Below, piece by piece: positions 18,301 to 28,105 of a DNA stretch of 64,000 bases. The notes under the pieces are model-generated. The model had not been told where the DNA came from, made no database searches, and saw only the letters and a program-made list of their open reading frames with translations. The translations under genes were made by a program, and so were the position numbers. Every line of letters starts with the position of its first letter. Positions within the stretch are counted from its first letter, which is position 1. Source of the DNA: Pantoea eucalypti. GTDB lineage: Bacteria > Pseudomonadota > Gammaproteobacteria > Enterobacterales > Enterobacteriaceae. The stretch spans positions 2,790,001 to 2,854,000 of the forward strand of contig NZ_CP045720.1 of NCBI RefSeq assembly GCF_009646115.1, written 5' to 3'.

Positions 18301-18906
18301 ATGGAAGAGCTGAACCACTCACTGTTTACTGCCATCAATGCCACGCCGGCGTCACCCGCCTGGTTAATACACCTCGCGACCTTTATTGCCAAAGACCTGA
18401 TTGCCATTGTGCCGCTGTTAATTGTGGCGATGTGGCTCTGGGGACCGCGCGATCAGGTTTCTTCACAACGGGCGCTGGTTCTGAAAACCGGTATGGCGCT
18501 GATTTATGCGCTGGCAATCTCGTGGTGTGTCGGCCATCTGCTGCCGCATCCCCGCCCTTTTGCCATTGGTTACGGCTATCAGTTCCTGCACCACGCCGCC
18601 GATGACTCCTATCCCAGCGATCACGGCACCACGATTTTCACCTTTGCGCTGGCCTTTATCTTCTGGCATCGCCTCTGGTCGGGCGTAGTGCTGATGATAG
18701 CGGGTTGCGCTATCGCCTGGTCGCGGGTCTACCTGGGCGTTCACTGGCCAATGGATATGCTGGGTGGGTTCCTGGTGGGTCTGCTGAGTTGTCTGGCGTC
18801 TCATCTGGCGTGGCAGTTCTATGGCGAGCGGATGCTGGCAGTGATCAACCCGCTCTATCGGGCGCTGTTTGCCGTACCGATTCGTAAAGGCTGGACGCAG
18901 GATTAA
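18301..18906 (+). CDS. ybjG: Undecaprenyl-diphosphate phosphatase YbjG (PAP2 family)
   Basis: Membrane phosphatase that releases undecaprenyl phosphate from the diphosphate form for peptidoglycan and O-antigen carrier recycling; 201 aa. The three PAP2 phosphatase motifs are visible: LLPHPRPF (motif 1), SDHGTT within YPSDHGTTIFTFAL (motif 2) and SRVYLGVHWPMD (motif 3). The ATG at 18301 aligns with the E. coli start; an ATG at 18289 has GAGG too close. The C-terminus ALFAVPIRKGWTQD matches YbjG. Convergent with dacC, from which it is separated by a repeat array. Confidence 0.93.
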   Translation: MEELNHSLFTAINATPASPAWLIHLATFIAKDLIAIVPLLIVAMWLWGPRDQVSSQRALVLKTGMALIYALAISWCVGHLLPHPRPFAIGYGYQFLHHAADDSYPSDHGTTIFTFALAFIFWHRLWSGVVLMIAGCAIAWSRVYLGVHWPMDMLGGFLVGLLSCLASHLAWQFYGERMLAVINPLYRALFAVPIRKGWTQD

Positions 18907-18976
18907 AAAGGGACATGTTAGCGTTACTGAGATTGCTGACAAAGTCTGGACTGGTTGCTGTAAGACTGAGCCTGCA

Positions 18977-19550
18977 CAGGAAACACGCTCGGATCGGAAA
19001 GACGCAAAACTGCCATCCATGGCTCGCTCGGCCCGCGCGATTACGCCCCTCATCCCTGAGGGGCGCCCGTAAAGGGGCCAACGCGTTGCGTTGTTCAAAA
19101 ACGCTCCCGCCGTTTTTAGTACGCCCCTCATCCCTGAGGGGCGCCCGTAAAGGGGCCAACGCGTTGCGTTGTTCAAAAACGCTCCCGGCGTTTTTAGTAC
19201 GCACCTCATCCCTGAGGGGCGCCCGTAAAGGGGCCAACGCGTTGCGTTGTTCAAAAACGCTCCCGCCGTTTTTAGTACGCCCCTCATCCCTGAGGGGCGC
19301 CCGTAAACAGGCCAACGCGTTGCGTTGTTCAAAAACGCTCCCGGCGTTTTTAGTACGCACCTCATCCCTGAGGGGCGCCCGTAAAGGGGCCAACGCGTTG
19401 CGTTGTTCAAAAACGCTCCCGGCGTTTTTAGTACGCCCCTCATCCCTGAGGGGCGCCCGTAAACGGGCCAATGCGTTGCGTTGTTCAAAAACGCTCCCGG
19501 CGTTTTTGTCCATGGCGCGGGACGCTTGCCTCCTTTGACCGTGTTCCCTG
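18977..19550. repeat. Inverted-repeat element A enclosing a 78-bp tandem array
   Basis: A left arm (18977-19022, beginning CAGGAAACACGCTCGGATCG and ending CCATCCATGG) and a right arm (19510-19550, CCATGGCGCGGG... to GTGTTCCCTG) are imperfect inverted repeats of each other. Between them are 20 bp and six 78-bp repeats. The same two arms occur at 33468-33569 with no array between them. Located between convergent ybjG and dacC. No transposase or target duplication seen; a MITE- or REP-like element is the best description. Confidence 0.8.
19043..19510. repeat. Tandem array of six 78-bp repeats
   Basis: Copies start at 19043, 19121, 19199, 19277, 19355 and 19433, exactly 78 bp apart, with few substitutions. 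Each unit has hairpin 1 (GCCCCTCA-TCCC-TGAGGGGC) and hairpin 2 (AAAAACGC-TCCCG-GCGTTTTT, terminator-like in both directions), plus AACGCGTTGCGTT between them. Copies 1 and 3 read CCGCCG where 2, 4, 5 and 6 read CCGGCG; copies 3 and 5 have ACGCACC for ACGCCCC, suggesting partial growth by dimers. Because 78 is divisible by 3, long ORFs with a 26-residue period run through the array on both strands; I treat them as spurious. Confidence 0.97.
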
Positions 19551-19635
19551 CACGGTAAGCTAATTCATTGCTGCCAGATGCATCCTGATTTGGGTTTGCC
19601 AGCAGTCAGCAGGGACGCCTCAGCGTCCCTCAGAC

Positions 19636-20838
19636 TTATGAAAACCACTTCCCGAACCAGCCGTTGAACTTCATCATCACGAAATCAATCATCCGGCTGA
19701 AGAAGCCGCCTTCCGGCACGTCCTGCAGCACCACCAGCGGACGCTGCTCAATCGTTTTGCCATCCAGCTGGAAGTCGATGGTGCCGACCACCTGATTCTT
19801 CTTCAGCGGCGCTTCAAGCTGCGGCGCATTGAGTTTGAAACTCGCCTTCAGATTCTTCATCTGCCCTTTCGGGATGGTCAGCGCGGCATCTTTCGCCACG
19901 CCCAGATTCACCTGACTCTTGTCACCGAACCAGACCCGCTGCTGCGCAAATGGTGCATCCGCTTTAATTGGCGTCACTGTTTCATAGAATCGGAAGCCCC
20001 ACGTCAGCAGCTTTTCACTTTCGCGGAAACGAATCGCATCGCTGGCGGTGCCGAGTACCACCGAGATCAGACGCATATCGCCTTCCGTCGCGGAGGCCAC
20101 CAGGTTATTGCCTGCGCCTGAGGTATGGCCGGTTTTAACGCCATCCACTTTGAGGTTGGTGCTCCACAACAGACGGTTGCGGTTGATCTGACGAATATTG
20201 TTAAAGGTGAACTCTTTCTCTTTATTCAGGGCGTACTCTTCAGGCACATCGCGGATCAGCGCCTGAGCAATCAGCGCCATATCCCGCGCAGTGCTGTACT
20301 GCCCTTCTGCATCGAGACCATGCACCGTCATAAAGTGGGTGTTCTGCAGTCCCAGCGCCTTCACATAGTTATTCATCAGGCCAATGAACGAATCCTGACT
20401 GCCTGCCACATAATCCGCCAGCGCGATACAGGCATCATTACCGGACTGAATCACAATTCCTTTATTCAGCTCATGCACCGGAATGCGGTCGCCAGGCTTG
20501 AGGAACATCAGCGAAGAGCCGCGCAGCTTAGGATTGCCAGTCGCCCAGGCATCCTGTCCGACGGTGACCAGATCATCCGGTTTGATTTTGCCTGCTTTAA
20601 TTGCCTGACCCACTACGTAGCTCGTCATCATCTTAGTCAGACTGGCGGGATCGAGACGCTGATCGGCACTGGATTCAGTCAGCACTTTACCGCTGGCGTA
20701 GTCGATCAGAATCCACGCTTTAGCATCAATGCCGGGCGCGGCGGGAGCCTGCTCAGCAAAAACGCTGATGGGGGCAAGAATCAGTAATGAGGTGGCAGCA
20801 AAGTGCCGCAGGCGAGATGAGAAGCGAGTGTTTGTCAT
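19636..20838 (-). CDS. dacC: D-alanyl-D-alanine carboxypeptidase DacC (PBP6)
   Basis: Periplasmic, membrane-anchored DD-carboxypeptidase that trims the terminal D-Ala of peptidoglycan stem peptides; 400 aa. A signal peptide ([20 protein letters not shown]...) is followed by the active-site motifs SLTK (SxxK), SGN (SxN) and KTGHTSGAG (KTG). The C-terminal PBP5_C domain ends in a membrane-binding amphipathic helix ([14 protein letters not shown]). The ATG at 20838 gives the E. coli length; the frame extends 20 codons upstream without homology. PBP6 rather than PBP5 by gene neighbourhood (ybjG, yliI). A GC-rich hairpin without T-tract (19611-19630) lies just downstream. Confidence 0.94.
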   Translation of the reverse strand: MTNTRFSSRLRHFAATSLLILAPISVFAEQAPAAPGIDAKAWILIDYASGKVLTESSADQRLDPASLTKMMTSYVVGQAIKAGKIKPDDLVTVGQDAWATGNPKLRGSSLMFLKPGDRIPVHELNKGIVIQSGNDACIALADYVAGSQDSFIGLMNNYVKALGLQNTHFMTVHGLDAEGQYSTARDMALIAQALIRDVPEEYALNKEKEFTFNNIRQINRNRLLWSTNLKVDGVKTGHTSGAGNNLVASATEGDMRLISVVLGTASDAIRFRESEKLLTWGFRFYETVTPIKADAPFAQQRVWFGDKSQVNLGVAKDAALTIPKGQMKNLKASFKLNAPQLEAPLKKNQVVGTIDFQLDGKTIEQRPLVVLQDVPEGGFFSRMIDFVMMKFNGWFGKWFS

Positions 20839-21110
20839 GAGCTTGGCCGGATTGTCCTTGTTAAATCGAAATTCCAGGGGCAGAAAATTCTCACTCAAAC
20901 GCTACCCCCTGACGGCATTGAAAAAAACCGTCGAATCGTAAAGTTTTTTAGAGTTTAGTAGAGTAACCCTGGCATAAACGCCGCGCGCGTGCCCCTTTTT
21001 TCCGATTCTGTCGCCACCAAAACTGCGTGAAATTCCGATTTTTCGCAGAAGAGTTAAGCCCGTCACAAATATCAGCTAACCTGAACGCCAGTCAGCCGAG
21101 GAGACCGACC

Positions 21111-21767
21111 ATGGACTTAGCCCTTTTTGATCTTGATGAAACACTCATTTGTGAAGACAGCACCAGCCTGTGGCTGCGCTGGCTGGTATCACAGGGATTT
21201 GCTCCCAGCGAACTGATTGATCAGGAACAGGCATTAATGAATCAGTATTATGCCGGTACGCTTTCGATTGAAGAGTATATGAATAAGACGCTCTCACCGC
21301 TGGCGGGCATGGCGACGCTGACCGTTGAAGGCTGGGTGCGTCGCTTCATTCAGCGCGACATCCTGCCTCGTGTCTATCCGGCCGCCCGCGAGCGGATCGA
21401 ATGGCATCGGGCGCGCGGCGACCGGGTGATGATCATCTCTGCCAGCGGCGAGCATCTGGTGGTGCCGATTGCTGAGAAACTCGGAGCCTGCGGCGCGCTG
21501 GCGATTGGTGTTGAAATCGTGGACGAGCGTTACAGCGGCAACACCTACGGCACCATGACCTATAAAGAGGGCAAAGTGACCCGACTGGGTGACTGGAAAG
21601 CGCTGCAGCAGCAGGAGCACTTTGAGCGCACCTGGGCCTACAGTGATTCAATGAACGACCTGCCGCTCCTGGAGCAGGCCGATCATGCCCATGTCATCAA
21701 CCCGGATGCGCAGCTACACCAGGAAGCGTTAAACCGTGGATGGCAGGTTTATCACTGGGCTCGCTGA
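21111..21767 (+). CDS. HAD superfamily subfamily IB phosphatase
   Basis: A 218-aa soluble HAD hydrolase of the SerB-like IB group. Motif I is FDLDETL (nucleophile Asp in DxDxT), motif II is MIISASGEH, motif III lies around KEGKVTRL and motif IV is YSDSMNDLPLLE. The substrate cannot be told from sequence; related proteins act on phosphoserine-like or other small phosphate esters. The ATG at 21111 has GAGGAG upstream and the frame before it shows no homology. It occupies the place of deoR in E. coli, divergent from dacC. Confidence 0.88.
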   Translation: MDLALFDLDETLICEDSTSLWLRWLVSQGFAPSELIDQEQALMNQYYAGTLSIEEYMNKTLSPLAGMATLTVEGWVRRFIQRDILPRVYPAARERIEWHRARGDRVMIISASGEHLVVPIAEKLGACGALAIGVEIVDERYSGNTYGTMTYKEGKVTRLGDWKALQQQEHFERTWAYSDSMNDLPLLEQADHAHVINPDAQLHQEALNRGWQVYHWAR

Positions 21768-21905
21768 TTCAGCGTCGTGTCCATCGGGCGTAATTTTTGC
21801 AGACAGCCCGGGCGCTGAACAATCGGAACGCACATGGAGTACGCGAGGGTTGCAAGCAGAGCCAGGTGCAGACTGAAAAATTAACTCACCTGATGGACAA
21901 GGTTT

Positions 21906-23042
21906 TTAGCCGCGGGATGCGCCAGCGTCCTGCGCTAATCCCACTCTCAACAGCTTGCCATTGGCCTCATCGGTCAGCACATAGAGATAGCCATCCGGCC
22001 CCTGTCGCACATCACGAATCCGCACATTCTGATCCCCCAGCAGCCGCTGCTCCTCCACCACTTTTTCGCCGTTAATACTCAGACGAATCAGGTTTTTCTC
22101 TTTCAGTGCACCGATGAATAGCGAGTTTTTCCACTGGGGAAAACGGGCGCTGTTATAAAACGCCATGCCGCTGATAGCCGGAGAAACTTTCCAGTGATAC
22201 AGCGGCTGTTCGGTGCCCGCGACATGAGTGCCTTTTGACTCCGGCACGTTGTCGCCATTGTAGTCAATGCCGTACGTCGCCAGCGGCCAGCCGTAATTCT
22301 TGCCCCGGGCCATGATATTCACTTCATCGCCGCCTCGCGGGCCATGCTCGTTTTCCCATATCATGCCGGTCCAGGGGTTAAGCGCCAGTCCCTGCGGATT
22401 ACGCAGACCATAGGCCCAGATTTCTGGCCGTGCGCCGGCCTTTTTCACAAACGGGTTATCGTCAGGCACGCTGCCATCAGCATTCAGCCGCAGCAGCTTG
22501 CCCTGAAGCTTATCGAGATCCTGCGCCGCACTGCTGACAAAATTATCGCCGAATGCAATCCAGAGATAACCCTGGGTATCAAAGGCCAGCCGGGTGCCGA
22601 TATTGTTGCCGCTGGAGAGCATCGGCGTCTGCCGAATCACCTCACGAAAATCGCTGAGCTGCCGGTTATCCTGGCTCAGCGTCCCGACGCCCACTACCGC
22701 GCCCGCTTTGCCGCTGCTGTTCGCCTCGGTGTAGCTCAGCCAGACGCGACGGCTGGTCGCAAAATCGGGTGCCAGCACCACGTCCAGCAAACCACTCTGC
22801 CGTTGTGCCCAGACTGTCGGCACCCCTTTGATTGGCTGCGACAGACCGCTCTCCGGGCTCCAGCTGCGCAACTGTCCGCTACGTTCGGTAATCAGCAGGG
22901 TTTTGTTGTCGGGCAGAAAGGCAACGGACCATGGATGTTGTAACTTATCCTGTAATACCTCAACTTTCACGTCAGCGGCAAACAGCGGCGAAGCGCAGAA
23001 TAGCGCGCTACTCAGCAGCAGAGCGGTCGAAAAACGGGACAT
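21906..23042 (-). CDS. yliI: Soluble aldose sugar dehydrogenase YliI (PQQ-dependent type)
   Basis: Periplasmic quinoprotein sugar dehydrogenase of the sGDH family, which oxidises aldoses with PQQ. 378 aa from the ATG at 23042 (AGGAGA upstream), with signal peptide MSRFSTALLLSSALFCASPLFA. Six-blade propeller blocks include LQHPWSVAFLPDNKTLLITER, GLLDVVLAPDF, NIGTRLAFDTQGYLWIAFGD, AYGLRNPQGLALNPWTG, ENEHGPRGGDEVN and IRDVRQGPDGYLYVLTDE. Activity depends on PQQ, whose synthesis genes are not in this window. Same neighbourhood as E. coli yliI. Confidence 0.92.
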   Translation of the reverse strand: MSRFSTALLLSSALFCASPLFAADVKVEVLQDKLQHPWSVAFLPDNKTLLITERSGQLRSWSPESGLSQPIKGVPTVWAQRQSGLLDVVLAPDFATSRRVWLSYTEANSSGKAGAVVGVGTLSQDNRQLSDFREVIRQTPMLSSGNNIGTRLAFDTQGYLWIAFGDNFVSSAAQDLDKLQGKLLRLNADGSVPDDNPFVKKAGARPEIWAYGLRNPQGLALNPWTGMIWENEHGPRGGDEVNIMARGKNYGWPLATYGIDYNGDNVPESKGTHVAGTEQPLYHWKVSPAISGMAFYNSARFPQWKNSLFIGALKEKNLIRLSINGEKVVEEQRLLGDQNVRIRDVRQGPDGYLYVLTDEANGKLLRVGLAQDAGASRG

Positions 23043-23127
23043 AGGGATCTCCTGACAGGATGGCTTGACCTTAAGCGTAGTCATCCGTCGCGGGGTGAAC
23101 CTGAGGATTTACAAAAGATTAAACAGG

Positions 23128-23152
23128 AAACCCGCTGCAGGACGCAGCGGGT
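23128..23152 (-). terminator. Hairpin after the carbonic anhydrase gene
   Basis: On the minus strand CCCGCTGC-GTCCT-GCAGCGGG followed by TTTCCTGTTT; strong stem, interrupted T-tract. Confidence 0.6.
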
Positions 23153-23160
23153 GAAAGGCA

Positions 23161-23796
23161 TTACTCGAAACAGGTATCCGGATTATCCGACAGGGTGATG
23201 AACTGCTTGCCACCCTGGGTCAGCGCCATAATGGTGCCGCTTTCGATATCGTAGACCCAGCCGTGCAGACGCAGCTTGCCATTACGCAGGGCAACGGAGA
23301 CCGACGGATGGGTTTTCATGTTGTTGAGCTGGGCGATAACGTTCTCTTTGACCATTTCGTTCAGCTTCTTCTCTGGCGAGTCATACTGACGCTGCTCAAC
23401 CACCGCTTTTGCCGCATCGGCATAACGCAGCCAGTGCTCAACCGCTGGCATGGTATCCATGCAGGCGCAGGAGGCGATGGCATTCATGGCACCACAGTTA
23501 GAGTGACCACAGATGATGATGTCGGAGACACCCAGTGCGACAACCGCATATTCGATAGTGGCAGAGACACCGCCTGGCTCCGGGCCGAATGAGGGAACGA
23601 TGTTGCCCGCATTGCGGATAACGAACAGCTCTCCTGGCTCCTGCTGTGTTACCAGTTCAGGCACCAGACGGCTGTCTGAACAGGAGATGAACAGCGCTTT
23701 CGGATTTTGATTTGACGCCAGGCTTTTGAAAAGATCCTTCCTTTCAGGAAACACATTCTGCTGGAAATTCAGAAATCCGTTGATGATCTCTTTCAT
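23161..23796 (-). CDS. Beta-class carbonic anhydrase, CynT-like
   Basis: Zinc enzyme interconverting CO2 and bicarbonate; 211 aa. Zinc ligands and the catalytic dyad are in [10 protein letters not shown] and [34 protein letters not shown] and [15 protein letters not shown] are as in E. coli CynT, to which this is clearly closer than to the housekeeping Can. No cyanase (cynS) or cynR is nearby, so a general bicarbonate supply role is more likely than cyanate detoxification. Monocistronic, with the hairpin at 23128-23152 behind it. Confidence 0.93.
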   Translation of the reverse strand: MKEIINGFLNFQQNVFPERKDLFKSLASNQNPKALFISCSDSRLVPELVTQQEPGELFVIRNAGNIVPSFGPEPGGVSATIEYAVVALGVSDIIICGHSNCGAMNAIASCACMDTMPAVEHWLRYADAAKAVVEQRQYDSPEKKLNEMVKENVIAQLNNMKTHPSVSVALRNGKLRLHGWVYDIESGTIMALTQGGKQFITLSDNPDTCFE

Positions 23797-24191
23797 TATT
23801 TAGCTCTCACATTATCCATTTCATTACCTGAGGAGCATAGCCTCCTCAGTGGGGTTTGCTGGTTTATTATTAATGAAAACAAGTGAATATCAACCCGAGT
23901 TTTGCAGTCAGCCCTGGACCATCGCCACTGTCAGCGTTTCGCTTATCGGTCAGCCAGAAGCATCCTGGTTGATTTCTTTTTATAGCACGGGAAGTTACTG
24001 GAAAAGGTAACGTTTGATCCGTCTGCTTTTTTTACCTGAGATCGCGCTCCGCTTTTACGCGTTTTTTCACTACTTTACGCACGACATAGCAGGTGGACGT
24101 ACTTTCACTTTTACGTCAGCGGATGTGGCACACGCTGGAGGGCCGCCTGAACCGCAATGCTGCGCGACAGGCCGCCGGGGGGAATCAGCAC
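23797..24191. other. Non-coding region upstream of the carbonic anhydrase gene
   Basis: 395 bp separating the carbonic anhydrase start from the DUF4385 stop. Short ORFs on the plus strand here have no recognisable product and no ribosome-binding site. I see no terminator after the gsi operon in it. Confidence 0.5.
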
Positions 24192-24641
24192 TCAGCCATA
24201 CTGTTGCTGATGCGCTTTTTTACGTTTCAGATAGTCCTCATCTTCCCGAAGTTTATCCCAGTACGCTTTGAAAATGGCCGCCGCTGCGGCTTTCTCTTCG
24301 TTGACGCCGCGCGGCAGCTCTTTGCCGTCTGCGTCATACTTGCGTCCGCCTTTATGATTGCTGTAGCGACGCGCTCGGGTATACCCCATCTGGATAAATT
24401 TGCGCGCCATATCCATACCGACAAAATCATCCTGACGCCGGTAATCCTCAAACAGCGCCATGATTTTCTCAGCCGACTCTTCAGCAATGGGGACAGTGCG
24501 AAAACGCCAGTGCGGCAGAATTTCGCTCTTATAAGGCTCGACCATCAGCACACCCTGCTCGCCTCGCCCGACCTGATAACGCTCGGGATGCTGGCGGAAA
24601 TCAATCGTGCTGAAGTCCTGATCATAATCGAAAGGTTTCAT
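24192..24641 (-). CDS. DUF4385 domain protein
   Basis: A 149-aa soluble, charged protein of the DUF4385 family. Characteristic blocks are [29 protein letters not shown] (quoted as FDYDQDF and [17 protein letters not shown]), [38 protein letters not shown] and [10 protein letters not shown]. Function unknown; homologues occur in varied bacteria and some viruses. Its ATG overlaps the gsiD stop by 4 bp (ATGA), so it is translated as the last gene of the gsi operon here, unlike E. coli. Confidence 0.85.
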   Translation of the reverse strand: MKPFDYDQDFSTIDFRQHPERYQVGRGEQGVLMVEPYKSEILPHWRFRTVPIAEESAEKIMALFEDYRRQDDFVGMDMARKFIQMGYTRARRYSNHKGGRKYDADGKELPRGVNEEKAAAAAIFKAYWDKLREDEDYLKRKKAHQQQYG

Positions 24642-25543
24642 CTCTTTAGTTTAGGATCAAGTGCGTCACGCAGCCCGTCTCCCAGTAAATTAAATGCCAG
24701 AACCGTGAAGAAAATGGCCAGACTGGGGAAAATCGCTACATGAGGCGCAATCACCATGTCGGCACGCGCCTCATTCAGCATCGCGCCCCACTCCGGTGTG
24801 GGCGGTTGTGCACCCAGCCCCAGAAACGACAGGCTGGCAGCGGTGATGATCGAAGTGCCGACCCGCATGGTGAAATAGACCACAATCGGCGATACCGTAC
24901 CGGGCAGGATATGCCGCATCAGAATGGTCCAGTCAGACGCGCCAATACTGCGTGCTGACTCAATATAGGTCTGATGCTTCAGCACCAGCGTATTGCCGCG
25001 CACCAGGCGGGCAAAGGCGGGAATACTGAAGATAGCCACCGCCACAATCACGTTGCTCATGCCGCTGCCCATGATCGCCACCACCGCAATTGCCAGCAGG
25101 ATGCCGGGAAACGCGAACAGCACGTCACAGATGCGCATGGTAATGCGGTCCCACCAGCCTTCGTAATACCCGGCAAGCAGCCCAAACAGCGTGCCAATCA
25201 ATGCGCCGATCACCACCGAAAAGAAACCGGCAATCAGGGAAATACGCGTCCCGACCAGCACCCGGCTGAAAATATCACGACCCAGCGAATCGACACCAAA
25301 CAGGTGAATCAGGGACGGGCCCTCATTGAGCCGGTCATAATCGAAGTAGTTCTCTGCGTCGAACGGCGCAATCCACGGAGCGATAACCGCCAGCACAATC
25401 AGCAGCAGTACAAACGCGCCGGCCAGCAGCGCCACCGGCTGCTGCCGGAAGCGCCGCCAGAACTCTCGCCATGGCGTACGAACCCGGTTCTCCGCAATCA
25501 GCGGCATTGTTTTCAGGGCCGCTTCACGTCGCCAGTTTTTCAT
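24638..25543 (-). CDS. gsiD: Glutathione ABC transporter permease GsiD
   Basis: Permease of the glutathione importer GsiABCD (oligopeptide DppC-like), 301 aa. The N-terminus [15 protein letters not shown] and [14 protein letters not shown] match GsiD; later blocks are [21 protein letters not shown], the EAA motif [21 protein letters not shown] and [17 protein letters not shown]. It overlaps gsiC and the DUF4385 gene by 4 bp each, so the three are translationally coupled. Confidence 0.95.
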   Translation of the reverse strand: MKNWRREAALKTMPLIAENRVRTPWREFWRRFRQQPVALLAGAFVLLLIVLAVIAPWIAPFDAENYFDYDRLNEGPSLIHLFGVDSLGRDIFSRVLVGTRISLIAGFFSVVIGALIGTLFGLLAGYYEGWWDRITMRICDVLFAFPGILLAIAVVAIMGSGMSNVIVAVAIFSIPAFARLVRGNTLVLKHQTYIESARSIGASDWTILMRHILPGTVSPIVVYFTMRVGTSIITAASLSFLGLGAQPPTPEWGAMLNEARADMVIAPHVAIFPSLAIFFTVLAFNLLGDGLRDALDPKLKR

Positions 25544-26469
25544 CGCGACTCCTTAAAGCGAATAGCGGGATTGATCACCGCATAGAGCATGTCGACAAAC
25601 AGATTGATCAGAATAAACTCCAGTGAAAACAGCAGCACCTCTGCCTGAATAACCGGATAGTCGCGCATCGCCACCGAGTCGACCAGCAGACGGCCCAGTC
25701 CCGGCCAGTTAAACACCACTTCGACGACGATCGATCCCCCCAGCAGAAAACCAAACTGCAGCCCCATCATTGTCACCACCGGGATCATCGCGTTGCGAAG
25801 GCCGTGTTTCACCACCACCAGCGACTCGCGTACCCCTTTAGCCCTGGCGGTGCGCATGTAATCTTCCTGCATCACCTCCACGAACGACGCGCGGGTAAAG
25901 CGTGCCATTACCGCCGCCACCGCCGCACCTAAGGTGATCGAGGGCAGAATGTAATGTTTCCAGCTGTCAGCACCGACGGTTGGCAGCCAGCCCAGCTCCA
26001 CTGAGAAGACCTGCATCAGCAGCATGCCCAGCGCAAAGGCGGGAAACGAGATGCCCGATACCGCCAGCGTCATCCCCAGCCTGTCAGGCCAGCGGTTGCG
26101 CCAGACAGCCGAAACAATGCCGATGGTCATGCCAAAAATCACCGCCCAGATCATGCTGGCCAGCGTCAGCCACAGGGTCGGCATAAAGCGCGAGGCGATC
26201 TCATCCGCAACCGGCCGCTTTGAGACCATCGACTGGCCGAAATCACCCTGCAGCGCATTCAGCATAAAGTGCCAGAACTGTTGCGGCAGCGGCTGATCCA
26301 ACCCCAGTTCCTGACGCACCAGCGCCACCACGGAGGCATCAGCTTCCGGCCCGGCAATCAGGCGTGCCGGATCGCCCGGCAGCATATGAACAAACAGGAA
26401 CACCAGCACTGCCACTATCAGCAGCGTTGGAATCAGCCCCAACAGTCGTTTAAGAAAATAGTTAAACAT
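25540..26469 (-). CDS. gsiC: Glutathione ABC transporter permease GsiC
   Basis: Partner permease of GsiD (DppB-like), 309 aa. The start [25 protein letters not shown] and [13 protein letters not shown] are typical of the DppB family; the EAA loop is [21 protein letters not shown] and [18 protein letters not shown] follows. It lies 46 bp after gsiB, a gap that contains a hairpin, and its TGA overlaps the gsiD ATG. Confidence 0.95.
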   Translation of the reverse strand: MFNYFLKRLLGLIPTLLIVAVLVFLFVHMLPGDPARLIAGPEADASVVALVRQELGLDQPLPQQFWHFMLNALQGDFGQSMVSKRPVADEIASRFMPTLWLTLASMIWAVIFGMTIGIVSAVWRNRWPDRLGMTLAVSGISFPAFALGMLLMQVFSVELGWLPTVGADSWKHYILPSITLGAAVAAVMARFTRASFVEVMQEDYMRTARAKGVRESLVVVKHGLRNAMIPVVTMMGLQFGFLLGGSIVVEVVFNWPGLGRLLVDSVAMRDYPVIQAEVLLFSLEFILINLFVDMLYAVINPAIRFKESR

Positions 26470-26486
26470 GCAACATCCTGCAGCTG

Positions 26487-26509
26487 CGGCCAGCCACGCA
26501 GGCTGGCCG
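26487..26509 (-). promoter_or_regulatory. Stem-loop between gsiB and gsiC
   Basis: CGGCCAGCC-ACGCA-GGCTGGCCG, a perfect 9-bp stem without T-tract, directly after the binding-protein gene. It may protect the gsiB mRNA 3' end and lower permease expression. Confidence 0.6.
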
Positions 26510-26515
26510 GCTCCG

Positions 26516-28051
26516 TTACTTCAGAGTGGCCTCATCAAAATTGAATGAGGTATCGGGCATCACATAAAAACCGCTGAGGTTTTTGCTGTTGGCAGAAACC
26601 AGCTGCTCCACCACCAGCGGGATCCACGGATGGTCCTGCCAGATGGTGTCCTGCGCATCTTTATACAAGCGCGCTTTCTCTGCACGGTCAGTGGTTTTCA
26701 GCGCATCGGCCAGATCTTTATCCACCTTAGGATTACTGTAAAACGCCGTGTTAAAGATCGCCGGTGGCCAGGCTGCGGTAGCAAACAGTGGCGTCAGCGC
26801 CCAGTCTGCTTCGCCCGTTGAAGCAGACCAGCCGGTGTAGAACATCCGCACGCCGCTCTCTTTCTGGCCCTTGCCCTCCACTTCTGCGGCACGCTGGCCC
26901 GCATCCATCGCCGTGACTTTCACCTTCACGCCAACCTGCGCCAGCTGCTGCTGAGTGAACTGCAACACTTTCTGCGCGGTGCTGTGGTTATGTGATGACC
27001 AAAGCGTAGTTTCAAACCCGTTCGGATAACCCGCCTCTTTCAGCAACGCACGGGCTTTGGCTGGATCGTAGCTGATGGCCGGATAGGTCTGTGCAAAGTC
27101 GACAGCGGACGGCACGATGCCGGTCGCGGGTGTGGCGTAACCGGAGAAAGCCACTTTCGCCAGCGCCTGACGGTTGATGGCATATTCCAGCGCCTCACGT
27201 ACCTTCGGGTTGTCGAACGGCTTCTGAGTGACGTTGAGGCTGATATAACGCTGCATAATGGAAGGTGAGGTCACCACATCCAGCTTGCTGTTCTTTTCCA
27301 GCAGTTTCACCTGCTCATAAGGCACCGGGAAAGCAAAGTTTGCTTCGCCGGTCTGCAGCATCGCCGCACGGGTGTTGTTGTCCACCACCGGACGCCAGGT
27401 GATGCTGTCCAGCTTCGGATAGCCCGGCTTCCAGTAACCGTCCCACTTCTTCACTTTCACAAAATCGGTCTGGTTCCAGGTTTCAAACACAAACGGTCCG
27501 GTTCCTACCGGATGGAAACCGATCTCTTTGCCATATTTTTTCAGCGCGGCTGGCGAAATCATCGCCGCCGCCGGATGGGCCAGGTTGTTGATAAAGGCAG
27601 AGAACGGCTCTTTCAGCGTCACTTTTACCGTCGTCGGATCCACGACTTCCGTACTGGCGATGCGTTTAAACAGGTTGTAGCGCTTGAGATGGTTATCCGG
27701 GTTGCTGGCACGATCGAGGTTGACCTTTACCGCTTCCGCATTGAAATCCGTGCCATCCTGGAACTTCACGCCAGGACGCAGCTTGATGGTATACGTCAGG
27801 CCGTCGGCGCTAGCCTGATAGCTCTCTGCCAGCACGTTAGTCAGTTTCATATCCTTATCGAAGCCAAACAGACCCTGATAGAAGGATTTCGCGACCGCCT
27901 GCGACAGTGTGTCATTGGCGTCATAGGGATCGAGCGTGGTGAAGTTGGACGCGACGGCAATCACCGCATCCTGTGCTGCCCAGGCGGGCAATGTCATTGC
28001 GCTGCTTAACACGCCAGCTGCCAGTAACCCTTTACGCATCGTCATCTGCAT
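26516..28051 (-). CDS. gsiB: Glutathione-binding periplasmic protein GsiB
   Basis: Periplasmic receptor of the glutathione importer (SBP_bac_5 family), 511 aa. The ATG at 28051 has AGGAGA upstream and starts the signal peptide [25 protein letters not shown]. Mature blocks: [62 protein letters not shown] and [16 protein letters not shown], matching E. coli GsiB (512 aa). The frame runs 17 codons further upstream into the gsiA 3' end region without homology. Confidence 0.95.
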   Translation of the reverse strand: MQMTMRKGLLAAGVLSSAMTLPAWAAQDAVIAVASNFTTLDPYDANDTLSQAVAKSFYQGLFGFDKDMKLTNVLAESYQASADGLTYTIKLRPGVKFQDGTDFNAEAVKVNLDRASNPDNHLKRYNLFKRIASTEVVDPTTVKVTLKEPFSAFINNLAHPAAAMISPAALKKYGKEIGFHPVGTGPFVFETWNQTDFVKVKKWDGYWKPGYPKLDSITWRPVVDNNTRAAMLQTGEANFAFPVPYEQVKLLEKNSKLDVVTSPSIMQRYISLNVTQKPFDNPKVREALEYAINRQALAKVAFSGYATPATGIVPSAVDFAQTYPAISYDPAKARALLKEAGYPNGFETTLWSSHNHSTAQKVLQFTQQQLAQVGVKVKVTAMDAGQRAAEVEGKGQKESGVRMFYTGWSASTGEADWALTPLFATAAWPPAIFNTAFYSNPKVDKDLADALKTTDRAEKARLYKDAQDTIWQDHPWIPLVVEQLVSANSKNLSGFYVMPDTSFNFDEATLK

Positions 28052-28105
28052 CTTGTTCTCCTGTAATCCCTGTCGGGTTGGTCGCCGGGGCGACATTGTC
28101 ACTGT

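Noticed and set aside
19043..19510. CRISPR array
   Set aside because: The 78-bp units are contiguous with no unique spacers between short repeats, and no cas genes are present.
18463..19538. Three overlapping ORFs of 200-340 codons across the 78-bp repeats
   Set aside because: They arise because the repeat length is divisible by 3 and the unit has few stops; they overlap ybjG or each other and lack ribosome-binding sites.
19611..19630. AGGGACGC-CTCA-GCGTCCCT as terminator of dacC
   Set aside because: Perfect 8-bp stem, but no T-tract on either side; mentioned only under dacC.
24014..24743. Plus-strand ORFs of 85 and 216 codons opposite DUF4385 and upstream
   Set aside because: They run antisense to a clear DUF4385 gene or through non-coding DNA and have no recognisable domain.
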